NCBI GenBank assembly: GCA_947846985.1
Contig: CANTUZ010000026.1
Span: 52,000,730-52,064,729 of the forward strand
Source of the DNA: Fratercula arctica
Lineage: Eukaryota; Chordata; Aves; Charadriiformes; Alcidae
Direction of reading: 5' to 3'
DNA length: 64,000 nucleotides
Below are positions 24,381 to 36,456 of the stretch, piece after piece. The translations under genes were made by a program, and so were the position numbers. Below the pieces are notes generated by a model that was not told the DNA's origin, did no database searches, and saw nothing but the letters and a program-made list of their open reading frames with translations. Position 1 is the first letter of the stretch. Each line of letters opens with the position of its first letter.

Positions 24381-25786
24381 GATGGTATCCCTTTCTTATC
24401 AATGTGAACTTATTTATGGCTGATCAGTGCTTGCTTTTCATACTCTTGCCTTGAGCATCACCTGTTGATAAGCCTAATGCGATTGTAGCATTATTTAGTG
24501 CTAGACAAAAATGTGAAAAATTGCTAATCCAGTTTACTGTGCCTCTTGCTGTGTAACCAAACTGGGGCTGAAGAGCCTATGAACCTAAATTATGCTGTGC
24601 TCTACCTGCATGTGTGCTGGGTGTCAAGGGCATGAAGGGAAGGGAGCTTGTTTCCAGCTAAAGCCAAGTAACATGAAAGACTCCATGCCGAAGCGGCATG
24701 GTGATCCCGGTGTCCTGACTCCTGCTTCCCTTAGTGCCTTTATTTGGAACTGCACAGCTCTCACACAGTGTAATCCTGGCAGTGCAATTTGTAGAGATGG
24801 GAGCTACGAGACAGATAACATCATAGATATGTCGACATCTCTCATAAAATGGGGGAGCTTATTACACTAAGTAGTGAGATACTGTTAATTTTCCTGGAAA
24901 CTTAGGCACTCTAAAATAACTTTGGAATACATTTTGAGGCCACTTCACACTTCCTAAAAAGGTTTAGCTTATTTCATTCATTTAGTACTAAGAAAATTCA
25001 AACCCAGAGCTCACTTTTTATGTCAACCCTCAGACAGATTACTTTTTAAATAGCCAAATTAGATAGATGGCGATATGGAGGGCTTTGCAGAGGAAAATAC
25101 CACACCTATAAGTACAATGAAGTTGAATTTGACTTTACCTACCTTTTTGTATGTTGCAAGCTGTGGCTTTAAGAATGATCTTAGTTTATAAAAACTAAAC
25201 AGGGCTTTTTTCAGTATCATAAGTTTATTATTTGCTACTGTGTTCTCTCCTGCCACTAATGCATAAGCATATTTTCCCAGCTCAGCTGGTTCTTTTTTTC
25301 ATTAGTTTTAGCAGCCGTATATGTAAATCTGTATTTTGTGTACCATAAAAGGTAGCCTGTTACCCGTGAGGTTTTCCAGATGGAGTGTATATTCTATAAA
25401 ATTGGAGATTGTCACGTGTTAGCCTTTAAAATTCTTTTTCAAGGAAGGGAGATTGGTCTTATATCCCCTGCGCATCTCCAGATGTGGTATACTTCAGTGG
25501 GAATTTTATGTGTGGAAGTGGAATATATGCTTGGGCTTACAGGCTGTCATTTCAAATCCAGAAGCCAAAATCTGTAACTCAGTAAGGGGATTAACTGCGA
25601 AATTAATTCTGAGCACGTGCAACTCTTCTTCAAGCCCTTTTGAAAATCAGGTGTTTTTATTTAGCTGCCTCCCTATTGACATTGCTATCTAATGAGCCAT
25701 CCAAAGCTAGAGCTACAGTGTTTTATTAGAAGAGGAATCTTTCATTCCTCAATCTGCTGAAATCAGACTTACTTTCTGCTCCTCTG

Positions 25787-25836
25787 GTCTTCAGTGGGAG
25801 TTTTGCCAGTAAGAAATGCAGGACTTGGCCCCAAGT
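25787..25836 (+). repeat. Copy of the old dispersed repeat
   Basis: It reads GTCTTCAGTGGGAGTTTTGC, a short spacer, then GCAGGACTTGGCCCC. This wording is typical of the same or a sister sauropsid dispersed family, in which the core is followed by a GCAGGAttTGGCCC-like end. Confidence 0.5.
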
Positions 25837-25999
25837 TGGTTACATAATGAGGTATTACACGCTTGTGAAAGTCAATGACAGCACAAGGTTCATTGCCCTA
25901 TTTCATAAAGGCACTGAAATCTACTTACAGTTGTCGGCTCAGTGAGAGTTTATTAAGGATGCAAAATCTCATTGGAATGTATGCTTTCTGTTTGAACAG

Positions 26000-26121
26000 A
26001 TGATACCGTACATGAGTCAGCCGAGCCATCCCGTGGTGAGAATGCGGCACAGACACCAAGGATACCCAGCCGGCTTTTGGCAACTCTATTGTTCCTCCTG
26101 GCAATGCTTTTGATATTATAG
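26000..26121 (+). CDS. EFNA5: EFNA5 exon 5, coding part (GPI-signal C-terminus)
   Basis: This is the terminal coding segment after the AG acceptor at 25998-25999. Its first two bases complete the Asp codon begun in exon 4. It then reads DTVHESAEPSRGENAAQTP, a short basic stretch (RIPSR) and a hydrophobic tail LLATLLFLLAMLLIL, and stops at TAG (26119-26121). This is ephrin-A5 at about residues 189-228. By numbering back from the stop, the Asn of GENAA is residue 203, the known GPI-attachment site of the family; the residues after it are a cleaved GPI signal. There is no cytoplasmic domain, as expected for a class A ephrin. The 40 codons give the standard 228-residue length. Confidence 0.97.
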
Positions 26122-28469
26122 CACAGTATGCTCCGGCAACCTGTCGCAGAAAATATCAGGGTCTTGGAACATCAAAGATCCACCTAACTGCTCATCCCAG
26201 GAAAGGGACTTTATTGTTTTTGCAGATGTCAAATTGTTATTTTTCCCTTTTCCCTTTTCTTCTCCCTTTTAGCCTGAACTCAGCAAAACTTTGAAGGGGA
26301 TAACTAGCTTCAGCACCCATCCCTACCTACCCTGTGACTTTCTTAACCCCTCCATATAAATAAAAGGACTCCAAATGAAAATGCCAAACTATAATAGTGA
26401 CACTAGTGATTCTTATTTTCCTCTGCATTCTCCTTTAAGAAGTCACCTCTGTTAGCTCACTGTGTCATCCGTATGTGGACAAGGAAGAACAGTGGCAGAT
26501 GCAGTCAGTGAAGGAAAAGGAAAGTGAGTGAAAGCCGGGGAGAGTTTTTCTCTCTGATACAATATTCATGCCTTCTCGTTCAGCACTGTAAGATGATCAT
26601 GCAAGGCATCGTGTCACCATGTCAGGACTGGAGGGGAAATACTAAGAATAGATATAATATAACACCATTTCCTTCAGGAGTTTCTAAATGTACAGGCTCC
26701 TGAAAGGGAAAGACGATGTTTCTTATAGGACTGTCTTGAAACATCTTTGACAGTAAAATCTGTGCTCATGAGTAGAAGTGCTGTCTTTGGTGAGAGGAGG
26801 AAGTTAGTATTTAGGAATGTTAACACACAGCAGGCAAGGTCAGATTTAGGAAACTTCACTGGGGGTGTGAGTGCCTCTGTTATTTCGTTTTAAGGGGATA
26901 ATGCACACCGGGTTATTTTATTTTAAAACAAATCACCGTGGTGCTACAATTTTTTTCTTGAAATGCAGAGGCACTTTTGAGAATAAAGTGACCTTCCCCA
27001 GCGCTGACTTAGTAGCGGATAGCCTTGGATGCTGCTCTGGGTGTCAATACATGCTAAGGGAGGACATCAGTGGCCAGAGGAAACATGTTTGGGACACAGG
27101 ATCTCCAGTGTGCTCTTGATTTGTCTCCTGCAAGTTCCTCAACCATGGGAATAAGCCACATGTAGAAGAAGCCAGGACAGCCTAGTAGCATTGTTTGGTG
27201 GGGGGAAAGAAAAGAAGCGTGAAATATGAATTCAAGTGTTGATTTTTAATCTTTTCCCCTTCCAGCACAGTTTGAAGAGTAGAGGAAACGTGTTTATCGG
27301 CCGGAGATAAACTAGATGGGCTCCCAAAGACTTAACAAAATATTTTTTTAAAAATCCACTAGAATAGAAAATACATTATTTAGATATACTTTATGCTGAG
27401 AGTGAGTATATATGCTTGTCCTATTTAAACATGTGAGAGAAGTGGTAACCCTTGATGCAATTAGGAAATGGGACTGTCTTGTTCGATGGGATTAGGAGTG
27501 ACCCTGTTTAAGGAATCGGAGCCTTGGCTAAGTAGAACTTTAAAAAGTCGTTTGCCAGGAAGTACACACCTCGGGGTATTTTTGGCTAGGCTGCCATGAA
27601 ATTTGGACTGCTAAGCATAATCAGGGAAATATCAGACCAAGACTGAAACAGAGCTTTTCTAACAAGAACTGTGATAATTATGTTAAATGCGAAACAAAAC
27701 CTGGAGCGTATTAAAGCAAAACAAGGGTTTTCTATATTAATTGTGAAGAAAAAGTCTGAGTGATACCATTAATGGACGGGACTTCGTGGGATTGGGTTTT
27801 TTTCCTGAAGAAAAGCTTTCCAGAAGTTGAAGCAGCCCACCATTCAAAGAAAAGGAGGAAAGGGGGAAATAAATTTAAGATGTAGGGGGAGGTTTATGCA
27901 TGCTAAACTGTGATCTGGGCTTGCCTGATATCCTACCACACAGTCATTAATGCAGGGCCTGTGCTTACAGAAGGAATGTAGGAAATTTCCTCTGGTGTGA
28001 AGTGCACACAATAAAGATACGCAGTCTAAACAGTGAGGGAAGTCATCATCTCATTACAGGCTATCTGGTACTTTGCTCTTTTTAATGTGGATGTGCTTGG
28101 TAGACACACTAATACTTCCTGGTGGTAGGAATTAAAAAGCTTTGGATGAGGTGAGCTTAATCAAAATGCACCTTATCAAATGGACTATTAACCAGAGTAC
28201 AGATAATATTGCATGATAGGTAACCATATTAAAATGATTCATAGCAATTGCAGGTAGTCATACCAGTAGCACCAATTTAATGTAGAAATGGTGACTTCAT
28301 TTTTCATCCTTTGTCTCTGAATGATGTTGGAGTTCAAGACGTGCATTTATCCACGGCAAAGGATTTTCACTAGTGTTACTCCTGGTGAAATTCACCCCTT
28401 CGTTTTATCACAGAGTAGATGAGGAACAACGCGAGTGACGCAGCTGCAAAGCAGGTCCCTGTGCTGCCT

Positions 28470-28496
28470 GGCATGGCATGGCATGGCATGGCATGG
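28470..28496. repeat. GGCAT pentamer microsatellite
   Basis: Five perfect GGCAT units plus GG, inside the EFNA5 3'UTR. It is likely length-polymorphic. Confidence 0.92.
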
Positions 28497-28949
28497 CTGG
28501 GAGCGTACCAGACACTGTCCAGTTTGATACTTGGTGGCATCAGGCAATCCCAGTCATACCAAGTACGTAAGTGCTGATGGGCTTTGTGTTGCGTTGCAAA
28601 TCTCTGGTTGCTTTAAATGCAGGTGTTGGTGCAAATTCAGGAGATGTCTTCTCCTTTCCCCTTTATCTGCCCCAGCTCGAACCTGAGGGACCGATTCTCC
28701 CTCAGCCTAGGTAGGTGGTTTACTTACTGCCATGACCTGCACTCCTGGATGCCAAGTGCACTGCAACGTGAAGCAGGGAAAATAGGGATCAGTCAGTTTA
28801 GTGGATACTGTGTATCCTTTAATAGACAAGGTAACATTTCGTGTTAGTTTAGAATATTGTTTTGTACTGTACTTACTTGGATGGCGAAGGAAAGACAAGT
28901 AAAACTTAAAGCTATGTTCTTTAAATTCTGTATTATTAGCAACCTCTGT

Positions 28950-28957
28950 TGTATATA
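28950..28957 (+). promoter_or_regulatory. Pumilio-type element UGUAUAUA
   Basis: An exact match to UGUANAUA in the 3'UTR, 10 nt before an AATAAA hexamer. Pumilio proteins bind this motif and generally repress or destabilise mRNA. The motif is seen; its use is inferred. Confidence 0.45.
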
Positions 28958-28966
28958 GTGTTTGAT

Positions 28967-28972
28967 AATAAA
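28967..28972 (+). terminator. Candidate proximal polyadenylation signal
   Basis: AATAAA followed by a T-rich stretch (28978-29000, including TTTGATTC and GTCTTTTGT). It would give a UTR about 1.25 kb shorter, still keeping the upstream Pumilio site. It is one of several AATAAA hexamers in the UTR and is not proven to be used. Confidence 0.35.
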
Positions 28973-30131
28973 GTATTAATTTGATTCTTATGTCTTTTGT
29001 AAGTGAGAACAATAGACTTTCAGGATATTAAAATCATGTGTTGATTACAAGACAGAGCTTTGAAGCATCAAGTGTGATCATGGCTGAGAACTGAGAGACA
29101 AGTGGCCATGACACTGCAGCATACAGGACTCATCTTTGAAAATCATTCATCTATTGCAAGACTTCACAATGTCAAGACCTGGAACAACATGACTTTTGAT
29201 GATCGATGTTTTGTCCTCAGTGTTTAAAGGTCTGATGTTGGAGCCCTGTGGTTTCTGTGTTAGTTTTTGTTCTTTTGTATCATGTTTGTTTCTAAAAAGG
29301 CTTTGGGGATATAACAACTCTTCTGTTGTTTTATTTGTTTGTTTCTTTTTTCTTTATTTTTTTTTTTGTTCCTGTTTTCCTTCTGGTTTTGTTTCCATTA
29401 ATAGTTTTTTTCCAGAAAGGATCTTGCCAGTGTCATGTGTGATATATGTATGTACTTGGTTCCAAAAAAAATAGAAAGGAATTTGGGAGGTACTGAGAGT
29501 AGATGAGTAGATTGTTTCCTTTCCTATATAATTGTGGAAGGAAAATGGTTGCATTTGTACCTGTTGATTCCCAACCCTAACCCTCAAAACTGAACTTAAT
29601 CCATTGCCTTGTGAGAGCAATTGTTCAGTCACTTTCAGAGGCTTAGAGTGTTAACTCTTCCCCTCCTTTCATTACACTTGGATTTTGTAATCACCAGTTT
29701 TAATGTACAACCATCCGCACTTCTCTTCCCTCTTCCTGCCTTTCCTCCTCTCCCACCCTCCTCCTTTTTTAATTTGGAGCTGTGAATGGGCAGATCTGTT
29801 TCTGGTCTGGCATCACTGAGTTTTTCCCATGCATTCGCCCTCGAGCTTCTCGGATGTGAGACAAATCTCCCTACAATAGGCTTGCTGCCATTGTCTGTAC
29901 AGTTTAATAGATGCTGGCATGTTGGAGGTTACCCATGAGTCTGCGAAATCCGCTTTCCATGCTTACTCTTGACACCCCATTGAAGACACTCATTGTGTAT
30001 GCATCTGGGTATGAAAGTCCAGCTCAGTGTGGTCCTGTGCTTGTACTGCCCTGCTTTGCAGTTTCTTTGCACTTATTCATTGAGTGCTGTTTTTGAAATG
30101 CTTACATTATATGAACTTAAAAGAAAATGTT

Positions 30132-30150
30132 AAAAAAAAAAAAAAAAAAA
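30132..30150 (+). repeat. A19 run inside the 3'UTR
   Basis: Nineteen consecutive A about 76 nt upstream of the distal polyadenylation signal. It would prime oligo-dT internally, so cDNA ends mapped here may be artefacts. Confidence 0.9.
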
Positions 30151-30193
30151 CAACAAAAACCACCCAAAATCCCTGCCCTATAAGATCTGTATT

Positions 30194-30201
30194 TGTATAT
30201 A
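30194..30201 (+). promoter_or_regulatory. Pumilio-type element UGUAUAUA
   Basis: A second exact UGUANAUA match in the 3'UTR, 25 nt before the distal AATAAA. Only transcripts using the distal signal would contain it. Confidence 0.45.
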
Positions 30202-30225
30202 CACGTGTCCGTACAATTATACTTA

Positions 30226-30231
30226 AATAAA
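30226..30231 (+). terminator. Distal EFNA5 polyadenylation signal
   Basis: AATAAA, with cleavage expected about 15-25 nt later and a T/GT-rich downstream element (TTTTAATTGGTTCTC and ATTTTTGTTC, 30249-30281). The position gives a UTR of about 4.1 kb, in line with the long EFNA5 UTR of other vertebrates. Confidence 0.7.
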
Positions 30232-30459
30232 ATTAAAGATTTTCATCATTTTAATTGGTTCTCTTAGGCTACATTTTTGTTCAATGATTTACGTCTTTAT
30301 GTGGGGAACTATTTGTACCTACCATACATATTTGTGGGCAATGGAAAGCACTGAGGAGTGGGAAAGTGTGAAGAATGCAGTAGGCACAATGACTGACTAT
30401 CTAGAGCTGTAACTACCAATATCCTGGCTGATCTAAAGTCTGTCTGCTCGGCTCTTCAC

Positions 30460-30478
30460 TTTTTTTTTTTTTTTTTTT
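30460..30478. repeat. Poly-T tract (19 T)
   Basis: A simple T run just beyond the EFNA5 3' end. No adjoining retroelement body is recognised. Confidence 0.9.
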
Positions 30479-31810
30479 AATGTGTTCATAGCTCTTCCAA
30501 ATACACAGGAGACCAAAGAACTATGTCAACAAACTGCTGGAGCATTACATGGTTTCCATCATTTCTTCTGCCCTGCTCTGGGCCTCTCAAGCAGTCCTCC
30601 TTACTGCCCCGAGGTAACAGGTGGTTGTATGGCGTAACTCCCGCTTCTTGAGGAACAGAGCCAGCCCCAGAGATGTGCAAACCGGGCAGCTGTGCATGGT
30701 GCCCCTCTACCCAGGATGCCCCTCAAACTGACAAAGACATGGGGTTGGAAATGGCTTTGAAATCTCAGCCATGTTTTTCTTTACAAAAGGGAGGAAAAGG
30801 GCTGAGAGCGGTGGGAGCCATGTGGATGGGAGAACTTGAGCAAGGGTGCCTCCTTAAGGGAAGAGGAAGAACGGGGAAGCAAGCAATTGGCTGGCTGTTT
30901 CTCCTCCTCCTCCTTCCTTCCACCCCTGCTCCCAGAGGCTGATGTAGTGCTTTTAAAGATGCACAAGACTGGATTGGTGTTGGCTTGTATTTAGGTCTGA
31001 AATGGTTGTCTTTGGCAGTGCCTGCTCACTAATCATATGATAGGTTTAACCTGAGAATTTAGGTCATAGAAGGTGGGGGGCACACACTGAAACCTATAAT
31101 ACACGCTCTGTGCATTCAAAACTCAGCAGTAATTACACCATGTTACCATTAAACTCACTGAAAGCTTTTTATTACATTTAATTAGTTGACAGGGCAGCAA
31201 GTACTAATTATAACTTACTCTAACCTTCTTTACAAATGAGAAGTGACAGCTTTGTGAGAGAAGTGTGTGTGAATATTTGATACAAAGAATTGATGCACCA
31301 GACTTTTTTCCTCTGTAGCTGTGATATTACAACCAGGGCAGGGTTATAAGTGACACATGTTCAGTATGTCTTAACATAATAGCCATGTCCAGAAAATATC
31401 CTGCAGTCTGACACACTTAATAGCCTTTGCTCAGAAGACGCTCTGCTTTTGCTGAGAATGGTATTTGATTTCATTTTTCTGCATTATTGTGCACAATGGG
31501 CCTTTGTGCTCCCTCATCTTTCCTTCTGCAGAATAATTCTGCTCACAGAGTACCTCTGAGGGCATTCTTAGGAATATTCAGGCATGCATCATACCACTAT
31601 GATATGGTTGTGTGTGAAAGTGGTTTTATTCATTCAGAACAAAGCTTTGATTTATATAGGTTAGAGATGTGGTAACCAACTGGGATGGTTAAATTTTTTA
31701 CAGGCTTTAACGGCACAGGATTGAAAAGTGCCTTTTTCTTTATAACTTATTTTTGTTAGCATTTGCCCTTACTAGGAAGTTTAGTTTAAAATATGATTTA
31801 ACTCTGTATT

Positions 31811-31876
31811 ACAGGTGTATGCCTAAGAGCCCAGATCGAGACTTAGTCTTCACTGTAAAGGCACTGTACAGACAGC
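31811..31876 (+). repeat. Fossil of an ancient sauropsid repeat
   Basis: Pieces in order are ACAGGTGTATGCCTAAGAGC, CCAGATCGAGACTTAGTC and AAAGGCACTGTACAGACAGC. They resemble a repeat common in turtle and crocodilian DNA that contains a GCCTAAGAGCCC...GGCGCTGTACAAACA arrangement. The match is by memory of the pattern; the family name is uncertain. Confidence 0.4.
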
Positions 31877-34800
31877 TCTTGTACAAGTCAGCTATTTATG
31901 TTTGTTTGCTTTCGGCACCATTTCAATTTGCTGCTACAAATCAAAGCAAGCTGAAGTATCACAGATTTAAAATCTTTGTTAAAATTTTCTCCTAGTCCAC
32001 ATAGAAGCTTTTAAAATGAAGTATTTGTTAGATGCAAAAGTATCCTTTAAAGAAAATTCAAAATGTTCAAGTGATACTGCAAAAATGTTGAAGAGCTAAG
32101 CAGGTTTTTTGTTGGTTCCCTCCCTCCAGATAAATCTGTAGCTTACTGATACTGTCAGTCATGTTTAATTTGGAAGAATTCAAACCACAAGATAACTCCC
32201 GCAGCCACCAGCACATCTTGAAACATTCATTTTTCCTATGATGGTTCTTCAAGCAAGTTCTCATGTCATTTGGTTACATAAGGAGGAATATAAATACAAA
32301 AAACAAGCTAGGTGTCTACTTGGAGGGAAAGAACGAGAATTTTCTGTTTTACCTAGAACTTATGAAAGCATACGCTGCATTCAAGATCAAGAATATGGAG
32401 TGATTTCTAGATGCTTATCCACCTTGTAATGTATCTCTGAAGTAAAGAAAGGAAGGAAGGTACCTCTTTCTGTATATACAATCTTAAGTGCATTGTTACA
32501 CACAGCCATCTTTCAGTTGTTATGTTCGAAGACTGCTATATCTAAGTGCTATTTTGTGGGACACACTTGCCCACTTAGCAACATATATTTTCCAGTACTG
32601 ATTTTAACATTTAAACACATTTCTTTATCCACAGACAAAACTGCTGTTGGCAAAACAGAAGTTTTTGTCTGGATGGTATTTGTAAAAGGAAAGGTCAAGT
32701 AAATCGATAGGATACTGTAGGTATAAGCATCCCTCTGTTCCTTCTACTGCTGAGAACCAATTGTGCCTTTTGTTCTCGTGTACTGTAACTTGCAGTATCT
32801 TAAGGTTCAAATAACCACTGACCACCTAGCCCAAGAAAGTTTAAGAGGCTTTCCTGAGGTGATACTGAAATTCTGATCCTTTTATACTTGGGTATTGGGA
32901 ATAAATGGAGTGCTACATACTGCAAATGGCAAGCTGTGGTCTTGCAGTAACTGTCCTTGCCTGGGGAGGGTCAGAGAATCGGGCCTTTGGCTGGGTGTGA
33001 ATGCTTCAGTGGAAACTTGGCATGCTGTGCGTTACATAGCACTGCCTGTATCCCAGTGCTTCTGTGTGCTACAATGGGGATGGAGAAGGGGTGGGGAAGA
33101 AAGAGAGAGCTCATTCAGTCACAGGCGGCTAAGCAGCAGACTTTGAGCCAAGGAAATGGCTACCAGTGTAAACTGTCCATGAGTAAAAGTCTTCCTTATT
33201 TGTTGAAATTCATAAAAACGTTACATAGAAAACTTGCAAGGTGCCGGATTATGTTCTTTAGAAGTGGTTCTCTGGTCAAGTGCTATGCTTGTGGAAGTCA
33301 GGAATAGATTTACCATTCAATCAGGCCAACATTGATCAGTTTTGAAAACCCACTAGCATTTAAAAACATACACCTCACTCCTGCCATTCTAAAACAGGGA
33401 AAACTTGAAATCTTGCACTCGGCAAGGGTCCTTAAGGCTGTATCTGGAGCTGCTGCGTGTGGAGCCAGCAGCTCAGGATTTTGAAGAACCCTTGTGAGAG
33501 GTCTCCCCTGATTTCTGAGCACTCTGTGTAGCGAGTATTTCGATAGCCATTTTTAAACTTGGTTTTGGGAGTAACTTTTTGTCGTTATTGGTTTATCTTT
33601 GCCATCCAAAATATCCTGAAGCTAAATCAGGAGTGCACAGCGCAGATAAACTGACTTTCAGGGGGCAGGATACAGCTACATTTCGATTTAGGATGACTGC
33701 AAAGAGAAGGATGGCTGCTCTGCCTTATAATGGATTGAACAAGAGCGTGGATCATGCACGATGTTAATGGTTAGGCATTAAATGTGAGGCAAAGCCGGAT
33801 GAACCCATGCAGTGATGCTTATCAGGCTTTGTACATTAGTTTTACAATATCCTGGTTCTTGCACATACTTGCATTACAAAAGGCCTTGTGTTCCCCTTGA
33901 CACAGAAGCCAAAACAAGCGTGCATATCATCCTTGCTAGTGAATACGTGCCCCTTTTGTTGTTGTTTATTTAATTAGTTATTCTGCATTTATTTGCAGGT
34001 AAAAAGAAAGGAAAATCCATGCACGCTTCCTGTGCTCTGGTCTCATTAGCCAGATTTCCTCAAAACTCTTGTACTCCAGAGAAGTTTTGCCAAGTGGCTA
34101 AATGAAATGCACACAGTATGAATATTTATGCTGTTTTAATGATGGGATTTTTGCATCCATGAATAATAAAGGTTTTAACAAGAACAGATAACAAGATTGG
34201 CACAAAAGAGTGAAGTGGTTAATATAGCAACCTCTGTGTGGGGTGGGGGTGGGGGAGTCCATTGAGAGCAGCAGGCAATGCATGCCTCCCTCCCCTTTCT
34301 CTAGCACCAAAATTAGTCTGATGGGACATGCAGATCTGCCGGATAGCTTTGCAGAAAGCAGGTGTTTTGTCTGTGCTTTGTGCTACAGCCACCTCTTACA
34401 TGCTTGGTTTGTAAGGAAGCTCAAGGTTTTTGACTAAAAAAGGACCTTCTTCAACTTTTGAACACCATGTTTATTTCAGATACTCTCCAGCAGTTTGTAT
34501 TTGAATATGAAGCTGCCACTTTGCTGTGTTCGTTTAGGAGCAACTGACTGACAAGTGTTTACAAGATAGGGAGCTTTGAGGTCTGTAAGTCAAAGTAGCA
34601 TGGTTTTCATGAGCTGGTGCAGGGAAGGGCAAGCCCTGCTGGTCCCTGCTGCAGCTGAATGATGCTGAAGGGAGATCACTTTAAGCTCTCATATTTGGTG
34701 AGGTACAGGGGAAGCTGCATGGTCCTGAAGGCCACAGACTTCTTTGTACTTGTCTATAGCCAAAACCACTCAAAGCCTGATCTCTTTATTGTCAAAGTGA

Positions 34801-36398
34801 GATACTGTAAGATCATCATAATGGCATGCTTGGAGGGAACACTGAGCGTTTTATCCTCTGATGAATTTTTGAGCAAGGGATTACTGCGTGTTTACTATGC
34901 CTAGGTATGCTGGACCTGTGGGAGCAGGTGTCGGGCAATGCACATGTAGATAAGCAATGTCAAACAAGCAAACAAAGAAACACCCACTTAAAAGACCTGT
35001 GTGCTCATCCTTTCTCTCTCAGCCAGCACCTCCCTGCACCGTCCTGTTGTCAGACTGCTTTGCTGCCATCCCTGCTGCCACTGTCCCAGTAAAATGCTAA
35101 GTTCAGGGGTTGGTTTGGATCCTGGGTAACCGCTCTCCGTTCCATATTTTTTTCCACTTGGAGATACCAAAAAACATTTGCCTGAATTTTGACCTTTGGC
35201 CATACCTGTCCTTCAAGGCTGATGTTCAGGCCTGTGCCCCACTGCTCATTGCAAGGTTGTCTGCAACAGTTCAGGTCTCAAACGGGGCCACTGACAGCAG
35301 CCTTGCTCTGAAAGTAGGAGCTAAAAGATGCTTCAGGTGAGAGCTGGACTGGAAAAGCTGCCTGGGGCTAGGCATGGGATTCTCTATGAGTCAGAGAGAC
35401 TGTGATATCACATGCATTTGAGGAAAAATAAAGGAATTTATTATGGTAGAAATGCTTTTCTAAAAACAAAAAAAAAGGAAATAAAATTTAAAAAAAGACG
35501 GTGGCTTGAAAGAAGTCACAGCTGAGTGCTTTTAAAAAGATTTATTTGATTTGCATGGATGGACAGTCAGGGAAGTAAAAGAAGACTTTTGATCTTCAGT
35601 GCAGGCTAAAATAAATAAACATAAATCTTACGTTACTTTCTTGCCGTCTTCTCCATATGGAAGTTTTTTTTGGTGTTATATCTAACACTGTCAAAGAGAA
35701 GAGAATAAAAATTATTTCAGATTTTAAACAATTAAACTATTTTAAAACTATTTGTAAAACTTTCATCATGGGGCAATACGCTTACTGTGAAACAGGTAGA
35801 TCCTCTTCTGTGCGTGTTTATACATGACACGCAACCAGTATCATAAGAGGAGGTTATCCCTGACAGTATTATCTGGATGTCTTGTCACTGTTCTTTTCAA
35901 CAGTTTGCTCTTTTTGCATCCTTTCAGTGAAAACTTGTCCCAGAAGCCACCACAAAAGCTATTTACTTTGTTTCAAACATAATTAAAACAAGAAGATCAC
36001 AAAGGAGAAAATTAAAGCTCACAGCCACTACCCTAGCTTCAGCTCTCTCAGGCAGCAGATAACTGTCTTAAATGTGTGGTTTAATACACTGAAGAATAAT
36101 AAAACTCTTCTATTTTAAGATGTAATGCAGCTTGCTAGCTGCTTGTGATTCAGCACGTTACAAGAACTCTGCATTTCCCTCTTCCTCTCCTGAATAAATT
36201 GTGAAGTCTGAAGAATGAAAAACACACACCTCTGCCATATGAAGCACCTGTTGTATTTGCAGGAGGAGGGACAGATATAAACCAGGAGAAGTCCTTGGAA
36301 TATACATCCCAGACACTAAATCTGGGATTGAGGAATTGGAAAGCATAATGCTTTCAGAAATGGAAAAAGAAAATACATACAGTCTTGCAATGCAGTTT

Positions 36399-36456
36399 GG
36401 GAGGGGGGGAGGGGGGGAACCAAACAACAACGGCAACAACAACAACAAAAAAAAAA
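36399..36456 (+). repeat. G-rich run (G-quadruplex candidate) followed by CAA repeat
   Basis: 36399-36417 is GGG-A-G7-A-G7. Each G7 can supply two G3 runs, so five G3 runs are available with 1-nt loops. It is followed by a (CAA)n-like stretch with an A10 end (36421-36456). It is low-complexity; the open frames through it are artefacts of composition. Confidence 0.75.

Larger units (their letters stand above)
20893..25999 (+). other. EFNA5: EFNA5 intron 4
   Basis: A 5.1-kb GT-AG intron (donor GTTAGT, acceptor TTTGAACAG at 25991-25999). It carries a CU-rich tract plus two UGCAUG motifs near its 5' end, and a T/C-rich low-complexity tract at 21930-21972. It also holds a CR1 tail at 24073-24148 and three worn copies of an older dispersed repeat (about 21684, 24353, 25787). 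The remainder is AT-rich unique sequence with no recognisable exon. Confidence 0.93.
26122..30250 (+). other. EFNA5: EFNA5 3' untranslated region
   Basis: About 4.1 kb runs from the stop codon to just after the AATAAA at 30226-30231. The first part (for example CAGGGTCTTGGAACATCAAA at 26157-26176, GGACTCCAAATGAAAATGCC near 26366 and CACCATGTCAGGACTGGAGG near 26614) closely resembles the mammalian EFNA5 3'UTR as I remember it. This supports the UTR reading and suggests strong conservation. It holds earlier AATAAA hexamers (about 26358, 27868, 28010, 28967), two Pumilio-type UGUAUAUA sites, a GGCAT pentamer repeat and an A19 run. Open frames in it are short and unrelated. The start is certain; the end is inferred from the signal and the length of the human UTR. 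Confidence 0.82.

Noticed and set aside
29571..29585. CCAACCCTAACCCTC, telomere-like
   Set aside because: Fewer than three CCCTAA units; chance in UTR sequence.
34240..34255. G4-T-G5-T-G5 quadruplex candidate
   Set aside because: Only three separate runs of three or more G, and none is long enough to split, so a standard four-run quadruplex is not available.
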